From contig NZ_CP070326.1 in assembly GCF_016917755.1 (NCBI RefSeq), positions 3,968,001-4,032,000 on the forward strand: a DNA stretch of 64,000 nt. The letters are read 5' to 3'. Origin of the DNA: Streptomyces noursei (GTDB taxonomy: Bacteria > Actinomycetota > Actinomycetes > Streptomycetales > Streptomycetaceae). This document shows, piece by piece, positions 19,109-26,540 of this stretch; positions within the stretch are counted from its first letter, which is position 1, and every line of letters starts with the position of its first letter. The notes below the pieces were generated by a model. That model worked only from the letters and a program-made list of their open reading frames with translations, made no database searches and had not been told where the DNA came from. Both the position numbers and the translations under genes were made by a program.

Positions 19109-19135
19109 GGGTTCGCCCACCTGGTGGGCGAACCC
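19109..19135. terminator. Hairpin terminator after acdH
   Basis: GGGTTCGCCCACC and GGTGGGCGAACCC form perfect 13-bp arms about a single T, lying 16 bp after the acdH stop and before a convergent gene. No T-tract. Confidence 0.8.
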
Positions 19136-19189
19136 TCCGGGGAAGCGCGAACGTACACGTGCCGCTTGAACGTACGTGCCAAATGGGGG

Positions 19190-19663
19190 TCAGCGGGTGG
19201 CGCCTTCCGGCCACAGGACCCGTACCGGCGTACCGGTCCGCTCGGCGTAGGCGACCACATCGGCGGTACCGCCGTGCCCGCGGGCCGGCTTCCCGTCCCA
19301 GACAGCCAGCATTTCGTCTGAGATGCCAACGAGGATTTCGGAGCCTGCCATGTGCGCGTCGGAATCGGAGGTTGTGAGCCCGGTTTCGTGGACGTCGGCG
19401 GCTCGGCCGAGCAGCGCATCGTAGGTGGCGTGGTGCCATACCGGGAGGCCGGCGCGGTATTCACCGGCTGGGACGATCACCTCAAGGCTGCCGCCGTGCT
19501 GGAGCACGGCCTCGGCGAACCAGGCGTCGGGGCCGTCTGCGATGCAGGAGATCCCGACGAGCTCCGCCGCGTCATACGCGTTCACGGCCGTGTCCAGCAT
19601 GGACCGCACTCGCTGTTCAACGTCCGGACCGAGTCCGCGGTGACCGGTGATCCCTACGCGCAT
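19190..19663 (-). CDS. SLOG-fold (Rossmannoid nucleotide-sensor-like) protein
   Basis: 157 residues. It begins RVGITGHRGLG, a GxTGHR-type loop, followed by alternating strands and helices with EVIVPAGEYR, SEILVGISDEMLAVWDG and GTADVVAYAERTGTPVRVLWPEG. These features match the SLOG/LOG-DprA superfamily, whose members bind nucleotides or nucleotide-derived ligands. GGGAG lies nine bases before the ATG. It is 11 bp downstream of the XRE regulator gene, so probably one operon. A role as ligand sensor or nucleotide-processing partner of the regulator is inference. Confidence 0.7.
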   Translation of the reverse strand: MRVGITGHRGLGPDVEQRVRSMLDTAVNAYDAAELVGISCIADGPDAWFAEAVLQHGGSLEVIVPAGEYRAGLPVWHHATYDALLGRAADVHETGLTTSDSDAHMAGSEILVGISDEMLAVWDGKPARGHGGTADVVAYAERTGTPVRVLWPEGATR

Positions 19664-19674
19664 TGCTGATCTCC

Positions 19675-20919
19675 CTACAGGTGAACGCCGTGGAGGCGCT
19701 CGTCGAATTCCCGTACGACCTTGGGGGGTGTCGCGGTGGTCAACGAGCGGCGCATCGCGCGCGCCCGTTCCACGATCCGGCCGGAACGGTACTGAAGACC
19801 AGTGTCCAACGCCCGTCCGGCCAGGGCGAAAGCTGCTTCCACGCGGCCAGCGGCCAGGTGTCCGGCGGCGATGTCGAGGACCAGGAGTGCGCGTTGCTTC
19901 GCGTGTCCGGTAGCCAGGGCCATGACGTCCGCGGCGAGTGCCCATTCGGACATGCCGAGCCGGGCTCCGCAGGTGACTCGGCAGGCGGCGACCTTGGCTG
20001 GATTGAATGTGAACACCCACGGCCACGGCGGGGGCTCCTCTGGAAGAGTTTCGGTCGCGGCGCGGCTTGCTACAAGGGCCTTGTCCGCCTCGCGCCAGTC
20101 GCCGGCCGCGGCATGAGCGAGCGCTTCGACGGATGCCAGCCAGGCGTCGGCAACCAACGGTCGGCAGTCACGGAGTGCTCCCCGTGCCCTGCGGGTGAGG
20201 TTGAGGGCCTGGACGGCGTTGCCGGAGTGCGCTTCGAACTGGGCGAGGCTTCCGACCTGGTAGGCCGTAAGGAGCGGGTCACCGGAGGACCGCGCGGCCT
20301 TGATCGCTGCGCCGTACCAGGTGCGAGCCGAGCCGCTGTCGCCCATGTCCCAGGCCAACCATCCGGCGAGGCTAGCGGCCTCGCTGCCCACGGCCGCGAG
20401 GCGATTGCGGTCGGCGTCGCCGGAGGCGTTCCGGGTGATGCTCTGGATAAGCCGCATGTGCGAGTGGACGGGGGCGGCGAGGTCTCGGGAGGGGGTGGAA
20501 CCGTCGAGACTGCGGTAGGCAGTGGTGGACAGCCGAAGTGCGGCGGCCTGACTTCCGTTCACGTCTACTGAGTCGGGCAGTGCTGCCAGTACTGGGGTCG
20601 CCGCAGTGGCCGCGACCGAGCCGAGGAACTTTCGTCGGTTCACGTCGTCACCGTTCAGCTGTCCCGGGCGGCTGTCCGCGAGCCCCACCAACATGGGCGG
20701 GATCCCCAGGTGTGCCGAGGCCGCTGCCAGGATGTCCGTGCTGTAGGAGCCCGTACCACGCTTCTCCAACCGGGAGACGGCGGACTGCGACAGCCCGAGG
20801 GCTCCCCCTAACTGGGACTGTGACATGCGTTGGCTCTGCCGGGCCAGCTCGATAACCCGGCCGTAGTCCCCGATCCGGGACGCCTCCCGGACCGCCGCCA
20901 TCTGCCAGTTCACCGGCAT
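19675..20919 (-). CDS. XRE-family regulator with TPR-like domain, next to the RiPP cluster
   Basis: 414 residues. Clear XRE HTH at residues ~20-60 (RVIELARQSQRMSQSQLGGA, LGLSQSAVSRLEKRG). An NRRKFLG motif and a hydrophobic run (residues 94-115) follow, then ~300 residues of helical repeats (WLAWDMGDSGSARTWYGAAI, ALAHAAAGDWREADKALVA). The repeats probably sense a ligand or peptide. It is divergent from the RiPP genes and upstream of the SLOG gene. An inverted repeat 43-59 bp upstream of its start is a candidate self-operator. Confidence 0.85.
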   Translation of the reverse strand: MPVNWQMAAVREASRIGDYGRVIELARQSQRMSQSQLGGALGLSQSAVSRLEKRGTGSYSTDILAAASAHLGIPPMLVGLADSRPGQLNGDDVNRRKFLGSVAATAATPVLAALPDSVDVNGSQAAALRLSTTAYRSLDGSTPSRDLAAPVHSHMRLIQSITRNASGDADRNRLAAVGSEAASLAGWLAWDMGDSGSARTWYGAAIKAARSSGDPLLTAYQVGSLAQFEAHSGNAVQALNLTRRARGALRDCRPLVADAWLASVEALAHAAAGDWREADKALVASRAATETLPEEPPPWPWVFTFNPAKVAACRVTCGARLGMSEWALAADVMALATGHAKQRALLVLDIAAGHLAAGRVEAAFALAGRALDTGLQYRSGRIVERARAMRRSLTTATPPKVVREFDERLHGVHL

Positions 20920-20961
20920 ACCCTCACGCTAAAGGACCGCACGACACCGGGCCCCTACCCG

Positions 20962-20978
20962 TACCCGCTGAGCGGGTA
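20962..20978. promoter_or_regulatory. Inverted repeat, candidate XRE operator
   Basis: TACCCGC-TGA-GCGGGTA (7-bp perfect arms) lies between the divergent regulator and RiPP genes. A perfect 12-bp palindrome ACTGCATGCAGT at 21032-21043 is a second candidate in the same intergenic region. Confidence 0.45.
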
Positions 20979-21168
20979 ACCGTATGTGGATGCCGCATGC
21001 GCGATGGTCCCAGAGCAGTCGACGGCCGTTGACTGCATGCAGTGCAGCAACACGGCCGGCAACCAGCCGTGTTCTGGACTCGGTGCTCCGCCCTCCTCCT
21101 CTGCAAAGGGAATGCGAGTGGTCGGCCGGCACCCACTCCCAGCCCACCGCGAGCAAACCGAGGCCGCG

Positions 21169-21444
21169 ATGACCACCCACAGCAACGTTCAGGGCCAGCA
21201 GAGCGTCGTCACCTACCCGCCGGGCACCGTCGTCTACGACGTTGTCGCCGGTGCCGTCGGCAGAGTTGCGGATCCGGAGGCATACCCGCCCGCATGCTCG
21301 GGTTGCGTCTGCGTTCTGGTCGTGCCGCTCGTCGGGTCCGCACCGGCGTGGGAGGCCGAGCCGGACACACTGCGCCGGGCGACCGACGAGGAAAACGAGG
21401 CCGCGCTCGCCGAGGCCATGCCCACCGAGGCGGCGGCACCATGA
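21169..21444 (+). CDS. Small hypothetical protein of the RiPP cluster
   Basis: 91 residues. A strand-rich core (TYPPGTVVYDVVAGAVGRVADP, CVCVLVVPLVG, WEAEPDTLRRAT) is followed by an acidic tail. The ATG at 21169 has GAGG seven bases upstream and the stop overlaps the next start (ATGA). It resembles the 9743 gene product in strand pattern. First gene on this strand of the cluster; function unknown. Confidence 0.6.
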   Translation: MTTHSNVQGQQSVVTYPPGTVVYDVVAGAVGRVADPEAYPPACSGCVCVLVVPLVGSAPAWEAEPDTLRRATDEENEAALAEAMPTEAAAP

Positions 21445-21659
21445 GCGGTGTGCGTCCCGAGGTCGGCGATCTCGTCGTCGCGGTCATGACCGGCACGAAG
21501 TGGGTGTGCACGGACATCGCCGGCCTGAAGACCCGGCAACCGGTGTGGCTGCTGCGCCCGTTGTACGGCGCTGCCGGCCGGGGGCATCTACGCGTCGGCC
21601 GGAGCGACCTCGTGTCGTACCCGGTGGTCGCCCGTCGCGGCGAATGGATCCAGCCGTGA
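21441..21659 (+). CDS. Small hypothetical protein, SH3-like strand pattern
   Basis: 72 residues, start overlapping the previous stop. Sequence VRPEVGDLVVAVMTGTKWVC and QPVWLLRPLYG suggests a small beta-barrel. 'PEVGD' at its start recurs in the 9743 gene product. Likely translated with its upstream neighbour; role unknown. Confidence 0.6.
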   Translation: MSGVRPEVGDLVVAVMTGTKWVCTDIAGLKTRQPVWLLRPLYGAAGRGHLRVGRSDLVSYPVVARRGEWIQP

Positions 21660-21737
21660 GCGGCCGCCACGCCGCACCGAGGACGGCGACCTCGGATTCA
21701 GTCTGACGCCTGTTCGCAAGCCTACGAAGGGAACCAC

Positions 21738-22049
21738 ATGTTTGCTCATTCCGACCGGCTCCCGACCGGGACGCCGCTCCCGTCCGGTCATCTCACTCCC
21801 GCCCCATGGGGCCTGCGCCGTATGGCTCCGTACCCGGCGTTCGCCCCCGGCTACGCCCAGGTCGAGCTCGACCCCGTCACGCAGACCGGTCGCTACTTCG
21901 ACGCCGCCGGGCAGCCGATGATGATGCCGGGGCACGGGACGAGCACCGGCACCAATCCACCCACCAACACCGGTAACCCGTCCGACGGTTCGGGTCCGGG
22001 GGGCTCCGGTGGCGGTGACCAGGACACCGGGAACGACAGCGACCAGTGA
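21738..22049 (+). CDS. Putative ATP-grasp-modified RiPP (graspetide) precursor
   Basis: 103 residues. The conserved leader features of the TIGR04186-type precursors are visible: PWGLRRMAPYP (23-33), then LDPVTQTGRYFD (44-55), then GHGTSTGT (65-72). The C-terminal core (~66-103) is rich in possible donors (Thr68, 70, 72, 76, 78, 97) and acidic acceptors (Asp83, 94, 96, 100, 102) with Gly spacers. Such peptides are cross-linked by an ATP-grasp ligase through side-chain esters or amides. AAGGGA precedes the ATG. The stop overlaps the maturase GTG. No protease or exporter gene lies next to it, so how it is cut and released is unknown. Confidence 0.85.
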   Translation: MFAHSDRLPTGTPLPSGHLTPAPWGLRRMAPYPAFAPGYAQVELDPVTQTGRYFDAAGQPMMMPGHGTSTGTNPPTNTGNPSDGSGPGGSGGGDQDTGNDSDQ

Positions 22050-22999
22050 CGCATCCGGGTCCGGTTCTGGTCGTCACCAACCTGGACGACCCCACGACCG
22101 ACCTGGTGACTGACGAGCTGCACGGCCGGGGTGTCCCGGTCGTGCGGTTCGACTCCGGGGACTTCCCCGCCACCTTGTCGGTCGCGGCCACCCTCACCGG
22201 CGACGGCCTCGCAGGCACCCTGACCACGTCGTCGCGCACCGCCGACCTCGGGCACGTGCGGTCGCTGTACTACCGTCGCCCCTCCGGCTTCACTTTCCCA
22301 CACCTGGACGAGCAGACCGCGCGGTTCGCCGTCACCCAAGCCCGCTACGGCCTCGGCGGCGTCATCGCCGCCCTGCCCGGCTGCCTGTACGTCAACCACC
22401 CCCACCGCATCGGCGACGCGGAGTTCAAGCCGTCCGGTCTCGCCGCCGCGGCGACAGCCGGGTTCCGACTCTCACCGACCCTGATCACCTCGAACCCTGC
22501 CGCCGCGAGGAACTTCATCAAGCGGCACGGACCGGTGATCTACAAACCACTCTCCGCGCCCCTCTACCGCGACGAGAACGGCGTTTCCTGCACGGTGAAG
22601 GTCGCCGAGGTCACGGCGGATGAGATCGACGACGCCGTCAGCGGCACCGCCCACTTGTTCCAACAGCGCATCGACAAGGCCACCGACATCCGCGTGACCG
22701 TCATCGGCGACCAGATCTTCGCCGTGCGCATCGACTCGGACCTGTTGGACTGGCGCACCGACTACGGCCGGCTCACCTACTCGGTAGTCGAGCCGCCCTC
22801 GGGGATCACCAAGGCCCTGCGCGCCTACCTCGCACACTTCCGGCTCGTCTTCGGCGCTTTCGACTTCGCCGTCGACCGCGAAGAGCAATGGTGGTTCCTG
22901 GAGTGCAACCCGTCCGGACAGTGGGCGTGGCTGGAGCCGGAGACCGGCTTGCCCATGATCGCGGCCATGGCCGATCTGCTCGAAAGGAAGACCGTGTGA
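22046..22999 (+). CDS. ATP-grasp ribosomal peptide maturase
   Basis: 317 residues, GTG start in a GTGA overlap with the precursor. The N-terminal Rossmann-like part (VLVVTNLDDPTTD, VRFDSGDFPA) is typical of graspetide ligases. ATP-grasp motifs include PVIYKPLSAP, the strand RVTVIGDQIFAVRIDSD and the metal site FAVDREEQWWFLECNPSGQW. It would phosphorylate Asp/Glu carboxylates of the precursor and form ester or amide cross-links (TIGR04187-type). Next gene overlaps by four bases. Confidence 0.88.
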   Translation: MTHPGPVLVVTNLDDPTTDLVTDELHGRGVPVVRFDSGDFPATLSVAATLTGDGLAGTLTTSSRTADLGHVRSLYYRRPSGFTFPHLDEQTARFAVTQARYGLGGVIAALPGCLYVNHPHRIGDAEFKPSGLAAAATAGFRLSPTLITSNPAAARNFIKRHGPVIYKPLSAPLYRDENGVSCTVKVAEVTADEIDDAVSGTAHLFQQRIDKATDIRVTVIGDQIFAVRIDSDLLDWRTDYGRLTYSVVEPPSGITKALRAYLAHFRLVFGAFDFAVDREEQWWFLECNPSGQWAWLEPETGLPMIAAMADLLERKTV

Positions 23000-24126
23000 C
23001 CGACGACGACAAGGCCCTCCGCACGGCCCTCGCCAACCGCCTGGCCGCCGGTGGCTACCTTCGCACCGCCCCGTGGCGCGCCGCCGTTGAAGAGCTACCC
23101 CGCCACGCATTCCTGCGCGGCGGCTTCTTCGATCAGGTAGCCGACTCGACACCGACGGCGTGGCGGCCGGTCCTGCCCCATGACCCGGGCTGGTTGAGGC
23201 GCTGCTACGACGACGACTCCCTCGTCACCCAGACCGCCGGAACGATCGTCCCCCGGGACATCCGCGGCGAGATCCTGCGCGCCCCCACCTCATCAAGCAC
23301 CATGCCCGGCCTGGTGGTGCGGATGCTCGAAGACCTTCAGGTGGAGGACGGTCACCGGGTGTTGGAGATCGGCACCGGCACCGGCTACTCCACCGGGCTC
23401 CTGTGCCACCGGCTCGGCGACGACCACGTGACCTCCGTGGAGATCGACCAGGACGTGGCCGGCCGCGCCCGGGGCGCTCTCGCCAACATCGGCTACCACC
23501 CGCGCGCCCTCGTGGGCGACGGCCTTGTCGGCGACACCGACGGCGCGCCCTACGACCGGCTGATCGCCACGTGCGGCGTGGTCGATGTGCCGTACGCCTG
23601 GGTCGAGCAGACCCGACCCGGCGGAATCATCCTCGCCACCCTGTGCGGCTGGCTCTACTCCTCCGAACTCGCCCGGCTCACCGTGGGTGAGGACGGGACA
23701 GCCCACGGCCGGTTCCTCGGCGGTCAGATCTCTTTCATGCTCGTCCGCCCCCAACTACCCCCACCACTCGGGATGCTGCCCGACCTGGACAACGGAGCCG
23801 AACGTCCCACCTCGCTCGGGGCCGATGCGCTGGACGACTGGAACACCCGCTTCGTCGCCCAGCTCGCCGCTCCCGGAGCGCAGCGCATCAGCCTGGACCG
23901 CAACGGGCGTACCGAGCACATCCTCATCGACGTATCCGCCGGTGCGTGGGCATCTCTTGCCCAGGTCGGGGACGACTGGATGGTTCGGCAGGGTGGACCT
24001 GTCCGTCTCTGGGACGCGGTCGAGGGGCACGTCATCCGCTGGCGCGCCGATGGCGCCCCCGACCTCGAACGATTCGAGGTCACTGTCACCCCCGAGGGCC
24101 AGACCGTCACCTGGCCCAAGGTCTGA
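22996..24126 (+). CDS. PIMT-like O-methyltransferase of the ATP-grasp RiPP system
   Basis: 376 residues, GTG start at 22996 overlapping the maturase stop. The fold is that of protein-L-isoaspartate O-methyltransferase: SAM motif RVLEIGTGTGYSTGLL, acidic VTSVEIDQDVAG, and a conserved RHAFLRG near residue 25. The C-terminal ~170 residues are an extension specific to this group (TIGR04188-type). Related enzymes in other graspetide clusters methylate an Asp, which then closes to an aspartimide; that step here is inferred from the family. Confidence 0.87.
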   Translation: MTDDDKALRTALANRLAAGGYLRTAPWRAAVEELPRHAFLRGGFFDQVADSTPTAWRPVLPHDPGWLRRCYDDDSLVTQTAGTIVPRDIRGEILRAPTSSSTMPGLVVRMLEDLQVEDGHRVLEIGTGTGYSTGLLCHRLGDDHVTSVEIDQDVAGRARGALANIGYHPRALVGDGLVGDTDGAPYDRLIATCGVVDVPYAWVEQTRPGGIILATLCGWLYSSELARLTVGEDGTAHGRFLGGQISFMLVRPQLPPPLGMLPDLDNGAERPTSLGADALDDWNTRFVAQLAAPGAQRISLDRNGRTEHILIDVSAGAWASLAQVGDDWMVRQGGPVRLWDAVEGHVIRWRADGAPDLERFEVTVTPEGQTVTWPKV

Positions 24127-24152
24127 CTGCGGCGACAACCAGGAGTGGGACG

Positions 24153-24251
24153 ATGGGCAACTCGGCAGACGAACCTCTGGACCGCTGGGCGGCCCGCAGA
24201 CAACAGCACTTACGGCCGGTCGGCGAACGGAAGGCCGTCAGTAAGCCCTGA
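24153..24251 (+). CDS. Possible 32-residue peptide at the end of the RiPP operon
   Basis: ATG at 24153 with AGGAG eight bases upstream, 26 bp after the methyltransferase stop. The product is charged (MGNSADEPLDRWAARRQQHL...), Arg-rich and lacks a leader-like motif. It ends before a strong terminator, so it lies within the operon. Could be a real small protein or chance. Confidence 0.4.
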   Translation: MGNSADEPLDRWAARRQQHLRPVGERKAVSKP

Positions 24252-24292
24252 ACCGGCACACCATGGCCGTGGCAGCCGGTCCACCAACGTGC

Positions 24293-24320
24293 CGGGCCCG
24301 GGAAGCTGTTCCCGGGCCCG
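24293..24320. terminator. Hairpin terminator after the RiPP operon
   Basis: CGGGCCCGGGAA and TTCCCGGGCCCG, perfect 12-bp arms with loop GCTG, between convergent genes. Confidence 0.8.
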
Positions 24321-24361
24321 CCGCGTCGTAACGATGCGTCAACCGCCACCGCCCCGACGCG

Positions 24362-25957
24362 TCACCGTGCCGGCCACGGCACCTCCGGCGCCCGGTAGTA
24401 GTCGATGCCCAGGGCGTCCCAGCGGGGGCCCTGGGCGGCCAGCCGCGTCCGGTACGCGCCCCAGTCGTGCGTCCGGGCCGGCGACCAGCCCAGCTCGGCG
24501 ATCCCGGGCAGCCGCGGGAACGCCAGGTACTCGATGTTCGACGAGGTCGTCAGGGTCTCCGACCACAGGGGCGCCTCGACTCCCGCGACCGCCCCGGCGG
24601 GCGCGCCCTCCAGGTACCTCCCGGGGTCCCAGTCGTAGGCGCGCCGGACGTTCACATAGCCGGCCCAGTTCAGGCCGAGCGGGGTGTCCTTGTCGTACTT
24701 CATGTCGAGGTAGGCGCGGTCGGCGGGCGAGAGGATCAGCCCCGTGCCGTGCCGCGCGGCGTCGGCGACCTGCTGCCGCTCCTGCGCGCCCGTCTTGTCG
24801 TAGCCCCAGTACTGGGCGAGGGCGCCCCTGACCGGGTGCGCCCCGGTCAGCTGGTGCCAGCCGATCACGGTCTTGCCGTACTTGGCGACCACCGGCTGCA
24901 CCCGGTCCATGAAGGCGACGTAGTCCGCGTGGCTGGTGGAGTGCGCCTCGTCGCCGCCGATGTGGAGGTAGCGGCCGGGGGTGAGCGCGGCGATCTCCCG
25001 GATCACGTCGTCGACGAAGTCGTAGGTGATCTTCTTGGGCACGCACAGCGAGCTGAAGCCGACCTTGGTGCCGGTGTAGAGCGGCGGCGCCTGGCCGTTG
25101 CAGTTGAGGTCGGCGTACGAGGCGAGCGCGGCGTTGGTGTGGCCGGGCATGTCGATCTCGGGGACGACGGTCAGGTAGCGGCTGGCGGCGTAGCGGACGA
25201 TCTCGCGGTAGTCGTCCTTGGTGTAGTGGCCGCCGCGGCCGCCGCCGACCTGGGTGCTGCCGCCGTAGGTCGCCAGCCGCGGCCAGGAGCTGATCGCGAT
25301 CCGCCAGCCCTGGTCGTCGGAGAGGTGCAGATGCAGCTTGTTGATCTTGTACTGGGCGAGCTGGTCGATGTACCGCTTGACCTGCCCGACGGTGAAGAAG
25401 TGCCGGGAGACGTCCAGCATCGCGCCGCGGTAGGCGTAGCGCGGCGCGTCGGAGATCGTCCCGCCGGCGATCCGCCAGGGCCCGGGCTGCCGGGTCTCCT
25501 TCTCCACCGCGGCCGGCAGCAGCTGCCGGAGGGTCTGGACGCCGTGGAAGAGGCCGGCCGGGCGGGCGGCGCTGATGGTGACCGCGCGCCCGCCGGAGGT
25601 CAGCTTGTAGCCCTCCGCGCCGAGGCCGCGGGTGTCCCGGCCGCCGAGCCTGAGGACGATGCCGTCGGTGCCGCCGCGGGTGGTGACCGGCAGCGAGAAG
25701 CCGGTGGCCGGCCGCAGCAGCCCCGCCAGATAGCCGGCGATCCGCTGGGCCTCGCCGGAGTTGCCGGGCACCCGGATCCGGGTGCCCTCACCGATCGTGT
25801 ACGCGTCACCGGTCGGGCGGACCGAGGCGGGCGCCGGGATCACCCGGTCCAGCGGGGTGACGGCACGGGCCGCGGCGCCCTGCGACGGCACGGCGGCGGT
25901 CGCCGTGCCGGCCGCCGCGACCAGCAGCAGCGAGGTCAGGAGTCTGCGTCGTCTCAT
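24362..25957 (-). CDS. Secreted beta-N-acetylhexosaminidase (GH20)
   Basis: 531 residues with an N-terminal signal (RRRRLLTSLLLVAAAG, cleavage near AAARA). A GH20b small domain (~40-160) precedes the catalytic TIM barrel: MLDVSRHFFTVGQVKRYID, HLHLSDDQGWRI, PEIDMPGHTNA and HIGGDEAH near residue 330, which holds the catalytic Asp-Glu pair. C-terminal EAPLWSET is also conserved. It releases GlcNAc from chitobiose and other oligosaccharides outside the cell. A DasR-type site lies ~140 bp upstream, so induction by amino sugars is likely. Confidence 0.92.
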   Translation of the reverse strand: MRRRRLLTSLLLVAAAGTATAAVPSQGAAARAVTPLDRVIPAPASVRPTGDAYTIGEGTRIRVPGNSGEAQRIAGYLAGLLRPATGFSLPVTTRGGTDGIVLRLGGRDTRGLGAEGYKLTSGGRAVTISAARPAGLFHGVQTLRQLLPAAVEKETRQPGPWRIAGGTISDAPRYAYRGAMLDVSRHFFTVGQVKRYIDQLAQYKINKLHLHLSDDQGWRIAISSWPRLATYGGSTQVGGGRGGHYTKDDYREIVRYAASRYLTVVPEIDMPGHTNAALASYADLNCNGQAPPLYTGTKVGFSSLCVPKKITYDFVDDVIREIAALTPGRYLHIGGDEAHSTSHADYVAFMDRVQPVVAKYGKTVIGWHQLTGAHPVRGALAQYWGYDKTGAQERQQVADAARHGTGLILSPADRAYLDMKYDKDTPLGLNWAGYVNVRRAYDWDPGRYLEGAPAGAVAGVEAPLWSETLTTSSNIEYLAFPRLPGIAELGWSPARTHDWGAYRTRLAAQGPRWDALGIDYYRAPEVPWPAR

Positions 25958-26097
25958 GGACGGTCCCTTCGGCGAGCTTCGAGCGCGGCACGTCTTTGGC
26001 TGGGGCGTTGCGGACGGCGCGTTTCCCTGGGCGCACGTTCTGACTGGCGTGGAGCGACCGGACGGTGACCATGCGTACCGCGCGCCTGGTTACCGGT

Positions 26098-26113
26098 CAA
26101 GGTGTAGACCAGT
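26098..26113. promoter_or_regulatory. Putative DasR-responsive element (dre)
   Basis: CAAGGTGTAGACCAGT matches 12 of 16 positions of the dre consensus ACTGGTCTAGACCAGT, with a complete right half-site. It lies between the hexosaminidase gene and the genes leading to glmS, and could serve both. DasR is the GlcNAc-responsive GntR regulator of Streptomyces. Confidence 0.65.
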
Positions 26114-26193
26114 TTCGGTGCGCGTTCTGGTATACGTGCCCGATATCGGGCAGATTTCTTGCGAATCTTGGCGAGGACCCGCAATATCGACGG

Positions 26194-26469
26194 GTGCTCG
26201 AACGCCGTCCGTCCCATGAGGACCTCATCGACCACCTGGTCCGCAGCACGCCGCTCCAGCGCGGCGAGGCGGCCCGGGTGGTGCTGGACGTGCTGGCGTA
26301 CTTCGACGAGACCACGGAGGGTTTCGTCCGCCGCAGACACCGCGAGCTGCAGTCCCAGGGGCTGCGGAACGAGGCGATCTTCGAGCGGATCGCACACGAG
26401 CTGCCGCACCGCGCCGTGTCGCCCCCCTCGCTCTCGCTGCGCCAGCTGCGCCGCCTGGTCTACGGCTGA
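26194..26469 (+). CDS. Small conserved hypothetical protein upstream of glmS
   Basis: 91 residues, all helical (HEDLIDHLVRSTPLQRGEAA, VVLDVLAYFDETTEGFVRRR, LSLRQLRRLVYG). No family recognised. An open frame continues upstream to 26065, but third-position G/C is poor before ~26190 and that stretch contains the dre site. I therefore place the start at the GTG at 26194, though no good ribosome site is present. It ends 71 bp before glmS, on the same strand. Confidence 0.55.
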   Translation: MLERRPSHEDLIDHLVRSTPLQRGEAARVVLDVLAYFDETTEGFVRRRHRELQSQGLRNEAIFERIAHELPHRAVSPPSLSLRQLRRLVYG

Positions 26470-26540
26470 CCGCCGGGACGGACCAGCGCCCGCCGGAGGA
26501 CGGCCGGGCACCCATGAACGCCAACGAGAAGGGTCACCGT

